Shown here piece after piece: positions 20,651 through 29,295 of a DNA stretch of 64,000 nt (its first letter is position 1; each line of letters opens with the position of its first letter). Source of the DNA: Marinobacterium nitratireducens (GTDB lineage Bacteria; Pseudomonadota; Gammaproteobacteria; Pseudomonadales; Balneatricaceae); NCBI RefSeq assembly GCF_014645375.1, contig NZ_BMLT01000008.1:186001-250000 (forward strand). The letters are read 5' to 3'. The translations under genes were made by a program, and so were the position numbers. A model generated the notes under the pieces. That model worked only from the letters and a program-made list of their open reading frames with translations, did no database searches and was not told where the DNA came from.

Positions 20651-22162
20651 ATGGAATCCCCCGACATCATCCACCACGGCGCCAGGGACGGCGTGACCGG
20701 CTCCTGCCATCAGTTGCGGATCGACGCCGAACGCAGCCTGCTGATCGACTGCGGCCTCTTTCAGGGCGCCGAAACCTCCGGCAGCGGCAAAAGCGGAGCC
20801 GGCCGCCTCGCGATCGACTTTTCCCTCGACGGCATTCTGGCGCTGGTGGCGCCCCATGTGCATATCGACCATGTCGGCCGTATTCCGTACCTGCTGGCCG
20901 CAGGCTTCGAGGGCCCGATCCTGTGCAGCCGGCCCTCGGCCAAACTGCTGCCGCTGGTGCTGGAAGATGCCTTCAGGCTGGGTATCAGCCGCGATGCCCG
21001 GGATGTCGAGCGCTTTATTGGCCTGATTGAAGAAAGACTGATTCCGCTGCCGTACGGAGAGTGGTTCACCGTGCTGGAAACCGATAACACCGAATGTCGC
21101 ATTCGACTGCAGCGTGCCGGCCATATCCTGGGCTCGGCCTACGTCGAGTGCGACCTGCACGACCGCAAGTCCGGCACCCGTCACCGCGTTGTCTTCTCCG
21201 GCGACCTCGGTGCGCCGCACTCGCCGCTGCTCGACCCGCCAAGGTCGCCCGAGCGGGCCGACACCCTGGTGCTGGAAAGCACCTACGGCGACCGCCTACA
21301 CGAAGACCGAAAATCCCGCCGCCAGCGACTGGAAAGCGCCATCGAGCGTGCCCTGGAGGACAAGGGCACCGTGCTGATCCCGGCCTTCAGCATCGGCCGT
21401 ACCCAGGAACTGCTCTACGAGCTCGAAGAGATTATCCACAAGTACACTGGCGGCGTTGCTCCTCGTGGGAGCGGCGGCTTTTGTGGGAGCGGCGCCCCGC
21501 CGCGAAAAAACGCCGTCACAGGACAAACCGAAGATGGCACGAATCCCGATACAGAACCTGCACACTGGCCAACCCTCCCCATAATCCTCGATTCCCCACT
21601 GGCGAGTCGCTTCACCAGAGTTTATCGCGAACTCCAGCCCTACTGGGACGAGGAAGCCCGCGACCGCCTGAACGAAGGCCGCAAACCGCTCGCTTTCGAC
21701 AATCTGCTGACCATCGACAGCCACGAAGACCATCTGAAAACCGTCCGCCACCTGGCCGAAAGTGCCCGCCCAGCCGTCGTGATCGCTGGCAGCGGCATGT
21801 GCAACGCCGGCCGCATCGTCAACTATCTCAAGGCCATGCTAGGCGACAGGCGCCACAATGTGCTGTTCGTCGGCTACCAGGCCAAGGGGACGCCCGGACA
21901 CGATATCCAGCGCTATGGGCCTGATGGCGGTTATGTGGAACTCGATGATGAACGGATCGGTATCTGCGCCGGGATCGAAACCATTGGCGGCTACTCGGCG
22001 CACGCGGATCAGCAGAACCTGGTGGATTTTGTGACCGGGATGGATAAGTGGCCGAGTAGGATACGGTTGATACATGGGGAGGCTGGGGCGAAAAGGGCTT
22101 TGGCGGAAAAGCTCCGGGACCTATACCGTGCGCGGCAACTGGAAGTACAACTCGAATACTGA
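20651..22162 (+). CDS. Metallo-beta-lactamase/beta-CASP RNase with an in-frame REP insert
   Basis: 503 aa of the CPSF-73/YSH1-like RNase family. Metal motif HVHIDH (69-74), later HILGSAYVE (about 157) and SGDLG, beta-CASP region with SGMCNAGRI (about 380), and the closing GYSAHADQQNL motif (about 440). Between the two lobes (about residues 267-306) is a foreign stretch, GGVAPRGSGGFCGSGAPPRK and following, encoded by REP-type DNA (GTGGGAGCGGCGCCCCGCCG at about 21494-21513). The reading frame stays open. Likely an RNA exo/endonuclease; whether the insert is tolerated is unknown. Confidence 0.88.
   Translation: MESPDIIHHGARDGVTGSCHQLRIDAERSLLIDCGLFQGAETSGSGKSGAGRLAIDFSLDGILALVAPHVHIDHVGRIPYLLAAGFEGPILCSRPSAKLLPLVLEDAFRLGISRDARDVERFIGLIEERLIPLPYGEWFTVLETDNTECRIRLQRAGHILGSAYVECDLHDRKSGTRHRVVFSGDLGAPHSPLLDPPRSPERADTLVLESTYGDRLHEDRKSRRQRLESAIERALEDKGTVLIPAFSIGRTQELLYELEEIIHKYTGGVAPRGSGGFCGSGAPPRKNAVTGQTEDGTNPDTEPAHWPTLPIILDSPLASRFTRVYRELQPYWDEEARDRLNEGRKPLAFDNLLTIDSHEDHLKTVRHLAESARPAVVIAGSGMCNAGRIVNYLKAMLGDRRHNVLFVGYQAKGTPGHDIQRYGPDGGYVELDDERIGICAGIETIGGYSAHADQQNLVDFVTGMDKWPSRIRLIHGEAGAKRALAEKLRDLYRARQLEVQLEY
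21465..21515. repeat. REP-like sequence inside the RNase coding region
   Basis: Two GTGGGAGCGGC half-elements (about 21470 and 21493) and the palindrome GCGGCGCCCCGCCGC. These match intergenic REPs of the window and add about 30-40 codons in frame. Confidence 0.8.
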
Positions 22163-22176
22163 AGAACTGCATTTAC

Positions 22177-22204
22177 CGTAGGAGCCCGCTCCGCGGGCGA
22201 AATC
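22177..22204. repeat. Pseudomonad-type REP element
   Basis: GTAGGAGCCCGCTCCGCGGG followed by CGAAATC; perfect GCCCGC-TCC-GCGGGC hairpin in the gap between the RNase and flippase genes. Confidence 0.9.
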
Positions 22205-22264
22205 TCTGGGATTGTCCCCGATACTACTTTCGACATCTCTAACACCCTAAAGAACCACTACCGA

Positions 22265-24079
22265 ATGTTCGCAAGCCTCAAAGAACTCTACTCTCTGCTG
22301 ACCGAAGAACAGCGCAAAAAACTGCTGCGACTTCAACTGCTGGTCATCCTGATGTCCTTTGCCGAGATTGCCGGGGTGGTATCGATTGGCCCCTTTATGG
22401 CGCTGGTGGGGGATATCGAACGGCTGCAGGGAGCAGGAGCGCTGGCCGAACTCTATCGCGCCACCGGCCTGAGCGACCCGACGGACTTCCTGTTCTGGCT
22501 CGGCATTGCCGTGCTGTGCGTGCTGAGCATTGCGGCAATGATCTCGACGTTCACGATTTGGCGGCTATCGCTTTACGGCACCCGTGTCGGCGCCGAGCTC
22601 AGCAGTCGGTTGTATCGCCACTACATGCACCAGCCTTGGCTGTTTCATACCACCCATACCAGCAGCCATCTTACCAACCAGGTTGCCCAGGAGTGCCTGC
22701 GGATTACCAATACGATCCTGATACCGCTGATGCAGATGAATGCCAAGTTGGTGATGGCACTGTTTATGGCCGTCACCATCTTTATCTACAACCCGATGGT
22801 GGCAATTGTCGGGCTGTCGATTTTCGTGAGCGCCTACCTGCTGTTGTACCACACCGTTCGCAGACGACTGATGGCGAATGGCAGAGTTGTAACAGCAGCG
22901 CAGCGGGAGAGGCTCAAGCTGATGAGCGAGGGGTTCGGCGGAATCAAGGATGTTTTGCTACTCGGTCGTCAGGATATCTTTACCGAGCGCTTTGAAAACG
23001 CTAGTCAGCGCTTCGCCCGTGCTCAGGGTACGACCCAGGCGATGGGGCAGGTGCCTCGCTATGCGATGGAGTTGGTGGCCTTTGCAGGGGTGATATTGCT
23101 GGTGCTCTACCTTCTGTCAGCTTACAAGGGCAACCTGGGAGCGATCCTGCCGGTGCTCTCGGTGTATGCTTTGGCGGGTTTCAAGATGCTGCCGGCGTTG
23201 CAGCAGGTCTACACGGGGGTTTCTCAGATTCGAGGCAACCTGGCAGCTTTTGAGTCATTGAGGGGCGATCTGAGGGCCTGTGCTGGTAGTGACCGAGATG
23301 TAATGAGTTCCGAAGAAAAGACTGCAGCTAAAACAGAGAGCTGGGTACCGAAGCATTCGATCCAGTTGCGTAACGTGACTTTTACTTATCCGGGCAAGGT
23401 GGCGCCTGCACTTAATGGGTTGAGTATCAATATTCCTGCTAACCAGACAATTGGTCTTGTAGGTGCATCGGGATCGGGCAAGTCGACGGCGATTGACCTA
23501 CTACTGGGCTTGATTGAGCCACAGGAGGGGAGGTTGTTGATTGATGGCGAACCCGTGACTGCCGAAAATCGACACAGGTGGCAACGTGTTATTGGGTTCG
23601 TACCGCAGTCAATCTTTCTGGCCGACAGCAGCATTCGCGAGAATATTGCTTTCGGCCTGCCGCCGGAGATGATAGAAGACGAGCGTGTCCGTCGCGCCGC
23701 CTCCATGGCGCATCTGGATGAACTGATCGCCAGCCTGTCCGATGGCCTGGATACCCGGGTCGGCGAGCGCGGTGTCCAGCTCTCGGGCGGGCAGCGACAG
23801 CGGATTGGTATCGCGCGGGCGCTCTATCAGGATGCTGAAGTGCTGGTGTTGGATGAAGCGACCAGCGCGCTGGATGGCGCTACGGAAAGGGTTGTTATGA
23901 ACGCTATTCATGATTTATCGGGAAATAAAACCATTATCATAATCGCTCATCGGTTCGCTACAGTTAAGATGTGCGAAGAAATTTATATGATTTCTTCTGG
24001 GAGCGTTATAGATAACGGCTCGTACGAAAAGCTGTTCGACCAAAATGATGTCTTTAGAAGAATGGGCGGAAGCGCCTGA
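22265..24079 (+). CDS. pglK: PglK-like ABC transporter (lipid-linked glycan flippase)
   Basis: 604 aa half-transporter: N-terminal membrane domain with about six helices (about 20-310), then a nucleotide-binding domain with Walker A GASGSGKST (about 398-406), signature LSGGQRQRIGIARALY (about 503-518) and Walker B VLVLDEATSALD (about 524-535). The N-terminal EIAGVVSIGPFMALVGD is typical of PglK/WlaB-type flippases that translocate undecaprenyl-diphosphate glycans. Its place before the sugar-nucleotide genes supports that role. GC content falls from its second half onward. Confidence 0.85.
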   Translation: MFASLKELYSLLTEEQRKKLLRLQLLVILMSFAEIAGVVSIGPFMALVGDIERLQGAGALAELYRATGLSDPTDFLFWLGIAVLCVLSIAAMISTFTIWRLSLYGTRVGAELSSRLYRHYMHQPWLFHTTHTSSHLTNQVAQECLRITNTILIPLMQMNAKLVMALFMAVTIFIYNPMVAIVGLSIFVSAYLLLYHTVRRRLMANGRVVTAAQRERLKLMSEGFGGIKDVLLLGRQDIFTERFENASQRFARAQGTTQAMGQVPRYAMELVAFAGVILLVLYLLSAYKGNLGAILPVLSVYALAGFKMLPALQQVYTGVSQIRGNLAAFESLRGDLRACAGSDRDVMSSEEKTAAKTESWVPKHSIQLRNVTFTYPGKVAPALNGLSINIPANQTIGLVGASGSGKSTAIDLLLGLIEPQEGRLLIDGEPVTAENRHRWQRVIGFVPQSIFLADSSIRENIAFGLPPEMIEDERVRRAASMAHLDELIASLSDGLDTRVGERGVQLSGGQRQRIGIARALYQDAEVLVLDEATSALDGATERVVMNAIHDLSGNKTIIIIAHRFATVKMCEEIYMISSGSVIDNGSYEKLFDQNDVFRRMGGSA

Positions 24080-24102
24080 GTTTTTTATAGGAAATAGCTG
24101 AG

Positions 24103-25101
24103 ATGTTCGATGGTAAGTCTATTTTAGTCACAGGCGGGACTGGGTCTTTTGGCCAAAAATTTATACCGATGCTGCTGGAAAGATATGATCCGAAGCGAGT
24201 GATAGTGTTTTCACGTGATGAAATGAAGCAATGGGAGATGGCCAAGAAGTTCGACAGAGACTCACGGATTAGATTCTTTATAGGCGATGTTAGAGACAGG
24301 GATCGTGTCTACAGAGCGCTGGATGGAGTGGACTATGTCGTACATGCTGCGGCTACCAAGATTGTACCTACGGCGGAATACAACCCCTTCGAGTGTGTGA
24401 AGACGAACGTAATCGGCGCCATGAATCTGATAGATGCTTGTATCGATAAAGGTGTCAAGAAAGTTGTGGCGCTATCGACCGACAAAGCTAGTAGTCCGAT
24501 TAACCTTTATGGCGCAACGAAGCTGACGTCCGATAAATTGTTTGTGGCTGGCAATTCGTACGCAGGGGGGCATAACACTCGGCTTTCGGTTGTCCGTTAC
24601 GGCAATGTGATGTGCTCGCGTGGCTCGGTTATTCCCTTTTTCTGGTCATTGAAAGAGACAGGGTCTCTTCCGATTACAGATCCCCGTATGACGCGCTTTA
24701 TGATTTCGCTCGAGGAAGGAGTCAAGCTTGTCTGGCACGCCTTCAACGATATGGAGGGTGGCGAAATTTATGTCAAGAAAATACCCTCTATAAAGGTGAC
24801 GGATATTGCTCGCGTAATTGCACCTGGTGCCAGCCAAGAGATCATCGGTATCCGCCCTGGCGAGAAACTCCATGAGCAGATGATCGGCGCGGACGATGCC
24901 TATTACACTTATGAGTATCCTGAACACTACAAAATACTGCCAGCTATCAATAGCTGGGATAAGGATGCAAATCGTATAAAAGATGGTAAGAAAGTTCAGG
25001 AAGGTTTTGTTTATTCAAGTGACCAAAACCCGGCGTGGATGAGTGAGCATCACTTGCGCGAATGGATCGATGCGAACTTCGATGAGATCGGGAAGCTCTG
25101 A
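24103..25101 (+). CDS. pseB: PseB, UDP-GlcNAc 4,6-dehydratase (inverting)
   Basis: First step of CMP-pseudaminic acid synthesis: UDP-GlcNAc to UDP-2-acetamido-2,6-dideoxy-beta-L-arabino-hexos-4-ulose. 332 aa soluble SDR with GGTGSFG (about 11-17), HAAATKIVPTAEYNP (the pseB/FlaA1 signature), STDKA and LYGATKLTSDK catalytic region (about 125-149). RBS GGAAATAGC before the ATG. Gene is clearly more AT-rich than the ccm or rpoD regions. Spacing to pseC is 3 bp. Confidence 0.96.
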   Translation: MFDGKSILVTGGTGSFGQKFIPMLLERYDPKRVIVFSRDEMKQWEMAKKFDRDSRIRFFIGDVRDRDRVYRALDGVDYVVHAAATKIVPTAEYNPFECVKTNVIGAMNLIDACIDKGVKKVVALSTDKASSPINLYGATKLTSDKLFVAGNSYAGGHNTRLSVVRYGNVMCSRGSVIPFFWSLKETGSLPITDPRMTRFMISLEEGVKLVWHAFNDMEGGEIYVKKIPSIKVTDIARVIAPGASQEIIGIRPGEKLHEQMIGADDAYYTYEYPEHYKILPAINSWDKDANRIKDGKKVQEGFVYSSDQNPAWMSEHHLREWIDANFDEIGKL

Positions 25102-25104
25102 GAG

Positions 25105-26265
25105 ATGATACCGTACGGGCGACAGGAGATTACCCAGGCTGATATAGACGCCGTTGTGGAGGTACTGCATTCAGACTATTTGACCCAGGGACCCAAGATT
25201 CCTCAGTTCGAGCAGGCGGTCGCAAAAAAAATAGGGGCTGAATACGCAGTAGCGGTCAACAGCGCAACCAGTGCGCTGCATATCGCTTGCCTTGCCCTCG
25301 GATTGTCCAAGGACGACTGGCTGTGGACGACACCTATAACCTTTGTCGCTTCGGCAAACTGTGGCCTCTATTGCGGTGCTAAAGTCGATTTTGTTGATAT
25401 CGACCCGTGCACTTACAATCTCTGTCCCATGGCGTTGGAAAAGAAGCTGGAAGAAGCAAAAGGGCAGGGACGGCTGCCCAAAGTCGTGATTCCGGTGCAT
25501 CTCTGCGGTCAGCCCTGTGATATGGAAGCAATTTATACGCTGGCACAGCGGTACGGCTTCAAGGTGATCGAGGATGCATCTCACGCCATCGGCGGTAGAT
25601 ACCAAGGAGAATATATAGGTAACTGCCGCTATAGTGATATCACGGTGTTCAGCTTCCATCCTGTGAAGATTATTACTACTGCGGAAGGCGGCATTGCGGT
25701 GACCAACGATGCCGAGCTTGCAAAAAAAATGGCTCTGCTTCGAAGCCACGGTATCACGCGCGATCCGGCACAGATGACGAATGATGTAGACGGACCCTGG
25801 TACTACCAGCAGATCGATCTCGGGTTCAATTACCGCATGACCGAGTTGCAAGCCGCGCTGGGCATAAGCCAGCTAGACCGCCTGGACCAATATGTTGATC
25901 GACGGCATGAGCTTGCAGGTCGTTATGACCTACTATTGGCAGAGTTACCGTTAACACTGCCTTGGCAGCACCCTGACTGCTATTCTGCACGACATCTATA
26001 TGTAATTCGCTTGAAGTTGGACGCCGTTAACAAAACTCATCGCTCAGTGTTCGAAGTACTTCGTGATAGAGGGGTTGGAGTAAATCTCCATTATATTCCT
26101 GTTCATACTCAACCCTATTACCAGAGGCTAGGTTTCGCTCATGGAGACTTTCCGCATTCGGAGCAATATTATCGTGAAGCTATTAGTCTGCCATTGTATC
26201 AGTCTCTGAGTCATTCAGATCAGGATGAAGTCGTGGAGATACTAAAAAAGGCGTTATCGGAATGA
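25105..26265 (+). CDS. pseC: PseC, UDP-4-amino-4,6-dideoxy-L-AltNAc transaminase
   Basis: PLP aminotransferase of the DegT/DnrJ/EryC1 family (386 aa), second step of pseudaminate synthesis. N-terminal YGRQEITQADIDAVVEVL, PLP-lysine in FSFHPVKIITTAEGG (about 184-198), EDASHAIGG upstream (about 154). ATGA overlap with pseF. Confidence 0.95.
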   Translation: MIPYGRQEITQADIDAVVEVLHSDYLTQGPKIPQFEQAVAKKIGAEYAVAVNSATSALHIACLALGLSKDDWLWTTPITFVASANCGLYCGAKVDFVDIDPCTYNLCPMALEKKLEEAKGQGRLPKVVIPVHLCGQPCDMEAIYTLAQRYGFKVIEDASHAIGGRYQGEYIGNCRYSDITVFSFHPVKIITTAEGGIAVTNDAELAKKMALLRSHGITRDPAQMTNDVDGPWYYQQIDLGFNYRMTELQAALGISQLDRLDQYVDRRHELAGRYDLLLAELPLTLPWQHPDCYSARHLYVIRLKLDAVNKTHRSVFEVLRDRGVGVNLHYIPVHTQPYYQRLGFAHGDFPHSEQYYREAISLPLYQSLSHSDQDEVVEILKKALSE

Positions 26266-26960
26266 AGGTGGCTATAATTCCTGCTCGTGGTGGTAGCAAG
26301 CGTATTCCACGCAAGAACATCAAGGAGTTCTGTGGTAAGCCAATGATAAGCTGGTCGATCGTTACGGCATTAGATAGTGGCTGTTTTGACCGTGTGGTTG
26401 TGTCGACCGATGATGAAGAAATAGCTAGGGTAGCTAGAACGTATGGCGCTGAAGTACCTTTCATGCGCCCCGCGTCACTCTCAGATGATCATACTGCTAC
26501 CATCCCGGTAATAAAACACGCTATTGAATGGCTAGCCAGACATCAGAAAATGCCTGAGCAAGTCTGCTGTATATATGCCACTGCACCTTTCATTAGAGCC
26601 GAAGACCTTCAGCGAGGGCTACAGCAGCTCAACAGTACCGGTGCGGCTTACGCTTTTACGGTAACCAGCTATGCCTTCCCAATCCAGCGGGCATTTAGAA
26701 TCAGCGCGGACGAAGGTATCGAAATGTTCTACCCTGAATACTTCGAAACGCGTTCTCAGGACTTGGAAGAAGCTTGGCATGACGCTGGGCAGTTCTACTG
26801 GGGTAGGGCTGATGCCTGGATAGATGAAAAGATGATCTTCGAGCCAGAGTCCACTCCTATTATTTTGCCACGCTATCGGGTGCAGGACATCGATACTTTA
26901 GAGGATTGGAGGTGCGCAGAATGGATGTTTAAGGCATTACAATTAAACGCAGAGTCATAG
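26262..26960 (+). CDS. pseF: PseF, CMP-pseudaminic acid synthetase
   Basis: Cytidylyltransferase (232 aa) with the nucleotide loop IPARGGSKRIPRKNIKEFCG (6-25) and SDDHTATIPVI. Activates pseudaminic acid with CTP. PseF differs from NeuA by its QFYWG and PRYRVQDIDTLEDW segments, both present here. Confidence 0.95.
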   Translation: MKVAIIPARGGSKRIPRKNIKEFCGKPMISWSIVTALDSGCFDRVVVSTDDEEIARVARTYGAEVPFMRPASLSDDHTATIPVIKHAIEWLARHQKMPEQVCCIYATAPFIRAEDLQRGLQQLNSTGAAYAFTVTSYAFPIQRAFRISADEGIEMFYPEYFETRSQDLEEAWHDAGQFYWGRADAWIDEKMIFEPESTPIILPRYRVQDIDTLEDWRCAEWMFKALQLNAES

Positions 26961-26968
26961 GACGAGAA

Positions 26969-28087
26969 ATGCAAGTAATTTTTCGCGTCGATGCATCACT
27001 ACAGATAGGTACTGGCCACGTAATGAGATGCCTGACCTTGGCTACTGATCTGCGGGCCAAAGGCGCAGAATGCCAGTTCATCTGTAGTGAGTATCCTGGT
27101 AATCTGATTGCTTATATTCGGAGCAACGGCTTTACCGTCCATACCTTGGCAGTCTCGACGCCTGGAGGCGCGCCCTCTTTTTTACAACCGTTAGAAGGGA
27201 ATATTGTAGGGCCAGTTCATAGCCACTGGCTTGCTACCTCTCAGGAGGAAGACGCAGAGAAGTGTGCCTCGATACTTGATAACCTGGAAATCGATTGGCT
27301 GGTCGTTGACCACTATGCTCTCGATAGCCGATGGGAGCTTAGGCTCGAAGAACATTGCCGCAGCTTGATGGTCATCGACGACCTTGCCGACCGCTCGCAT
27401 CATTGTGATTTACTGCTCGACCAGACCTTTGGCCGCCATCCCGAAGACTACAAACCCTTGATACCAGCCAACTGCACTTTGCTCTGTGGCTCCCAATATG
27501 CCTTGTTACGTCCTGAGTTTGCAGCTCTTCGGCCATACAGCCTTGAGCGACGAAAGTCCCCACAATTCAAACAATTACTTATTACAATGGGCGGGGTCGA
27601 TATGGACAATGCTACTGGCTTGGTGCTAGGAGCCCTTAAATCCAGTTCATTGCCTACCCAATGTCGAATCATTGTCGTAATGGGGGCCAACGCCCCTTGG
27701 TTATATGAGGTGTGCCAGCAAGCCGAGCTGATGCCATGGCCAACTAGTGTCAAGGTAGGAGTCAGCAACATGGCTCAGTTGATGGCCGACAGTGACTTGG
27801 CGATTAGTGCGGCAGGTGCCACTTCTTGGGAGCGATGTTGTTTGGGGTTACCATCGATTTTGGTTGTCGTGGCCGAAAACCAAAGGCTGGTTGGTCGAAA
27901 TTTAGATCTTTTTGGAGCTGCTCTTCAAATAGGTACTGCTGAAATTGATGGTGAGCTTTTAAGCGAGCGCATAGGTATTGTAGAAAAAAAAATAAAGAGC
28001 ATGAGTGATGCCTCCGCAAATGTTACGAGTGGGCGAGGAAGTGCTCTTGTGCTCCATTATTTAATGGGAGGTGCTTATGAGCGTTGA
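26969..28087 (+). CDS. pseG: PseG, UDP-6-deoxy-AltdiNAc hydrolase
   Basis: GT-B-fold hydrolase (372 aa) that removes UDP from the 2,4-diacetamido sugar. N-terminal FRVDASLQIGTGHVMRCLTL with the G-loop and catalytic histidine (GHVMRC), IDDLADRSHHCDLLLDQ (about 135-151), and C-terminal SAAGATSWERCCLGLP. 8 bp after pseF; overlaps pseH. Confidence 0.94.
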   Translation: MQVIFRVDASLQIGTGHVMRCLTLATDLRAKGAECQFICSEYPGNLIAYIRSNGFTVHTLAVSTPGGAPSFLQPLEGNIVGPVHSHWLATSQEEDAEKCASILDNLEIDWLVVDHYALDSRWELRLEEHCRSLMVIDDLADRSHHCDLLLDQTFGRHPEDYKPLIPANCTLLCGSQYALLRPEFAALRPYSLERRKSPQFKQLLITMGGVDMDNATGLVLGALKSSSLPTQCRIIVVMGANAPWLYEVCQQAELMPWPTSVKVGVSNMAQLMADSDLAISAAGATSWERCCLGLPSILVVVAENQRLVGRNLDLFGAALQIGTAEIDGELLSERIGIVEKKIKSMSDASANVTSGRGSALVLHYLMGGAYER

Positions 28088-28595
28088 TACTGTGCTTAGG
28101 CCTCTTACGTATGCTGATCTTGAGCTTGTATTGTCTTGGCGAAACTCATTTGAAGTTCGTAGCTGTATGTTTTCGAATGTCGAAATTACTTTGGAAGAGC
28201 ATTTAGAATGGTTTGAACAGTCGTCCAATAATCCTAATACGCACTTGATGGTTATAGAAAGAGATAGGCGTGCATCCGGGTGTGTTAATATAACACAAGT
28301 TTCTGATGGTAAAATTTCAGACTGGAGCTTTCATACAGCACCTGGTTCGGAAAAAGGTACTGGGTATTTGCTGTGTAAATTAGCCATGAATTATGCTTTT
28401 GGAATTCTTGGCATGAGAAAGCTTAATGCTCAAGTATTGGGGTTTAACGAGAAGTCTATAGCGATTCACGAAAAGTTAGGGTTCAGGCAAGAAGGGCTAC
28501 TGCGTGATAATTTCTATCGAGATGGTAAATATATTGATGTGCTTCTCTTTGGGATGACAGAGTCGGACTGGAGAGCCAGACATGAACACTTATAA
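28077..28595 (+). CDS. pseH: PseH, GNAT acyltransferase of pseudaminate pathway
   Basis: 172 aa from ATG 28077 with GGGAGG at 28066-28071, which decides the start against a GTG at 28071. GNAT fold: RPLTYADLELVLSWRN at the start and GTGYLLCKLAMNYAFG and LGFRQEGLLRDNFYRDGKYI late. Acetylates the 4-amino group of the sugar. Reads in an 11-bp overlap with pseG. Confidence 0.92.
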   Translation: MSVDTVLRPLTYADLELVLSWRNSFEVRSCMFSNVEITLEEHLEWFEQSSNNPNTHLMVIERDRRASGCVNITQVSDGKISDWSFHTAPGSEKGTGYLLCKLAMNYAFGILGMRKLNAQVLGFNEKSIAIHEKLGFRQEGLLRDNFYRDGKYIDVLLFGMTESDWRARHEHL

Positions 28596-29295
28596 CCAGA
28601 GGCAGAATACGGCTGATACCTATATTGTTGCAAGTTGTAAACAATGGCACCAAGCTGGTTATAGTCAGTTAAAGAATGAAATTAGCGGAAACTGGTTTTG
28701 GGTTAGTAATCCTGAAGAGCTGGTAGGCGTGTTAACGTACGCCCAGCCACGCTATATATTCTTTATCCATTGGAGTTGGCTTCTTCCCGAAAGTATCTTC
28801 TCAAGATATGAATGTGTGTGTTTTCACATGACTGATGTTCCTTATGGGCGTGGTGGATCGCCTTTGCAGAACCTTATCTTGAGCGGACATGTTGAAACGA
28901 CACTTTCAGCATTGAAAATGACAAATGATATCGATGCCGGCCCAGTTTATACAAAGCGTCTTTTAAGCTTAAAGGGGAAGGCTCAGAATATTTATGAAAA
29001 AGCAGGCTTTTTGAGTTTTGAAATCATACGTTGGTTAATCGAGAAGAATCCTGTTCCGATAGAACAAAGCGGGAAGGTTACATATTTCAAACGTCGAAAA
29101 CCTGAAGATAGTAGAGTACCAGAAGGTTGTAATCAAAAAGAACTTTATGACTTTATACGTATGCTTGATGCAGACGGTTACCCTCATGCGTTTATAGAAT
29201 ATGGTAACAAGAGGCTCGAGTTGACGGATGCTGTGTTTGAAGACGGTGGTCTAACGGCCCGAGTTACGATCCACCCTAAGGATACTGCTCAATGA
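28582..29295 (+). CDS. Formyltransferase-like protein of the pseudaminate cluster
   Basis: 237 aa. N-terminal formyltransferase fold with FHMTDVPYGRGGSPLQNLIL (about 91-110), matching the HxxxLPxxRGxxP motif of N10-formyl-THF enzymes, and NDIDAGPVY (about 124-132) holding the catalytic-type Asp. The Asn that precedes the His by two residues in Fmt is Cys here (VCFHMT). A C-terminal beta domain follows. Sandwiched with overlaps between pseH and pseI, so it probably N-formylates a pseudaminate intermediate or acts on it in another way. Confidence 0.8.
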   Translation: MNTYNQRQNTADTYIVASCKQWHQAGYSQLKNEISGNWFWVSNPEELVGVLTYAQPRYIFFIHWSWLLPESIFSRYECVCFHMTDVPYGRGGSPLQNLILSGHVETTLSALKMTNDIDAGPVYTKRLLSLKGKAQNIYEKAGFLSFEIIRWLIEKNPVPIEQSGKVTYFKRRKPEDSRVPEGCNQKELYDFIRMLDADGYPHAFIEYGNKRLELTDAVFEDGGLTARVTIHPKDTAQ

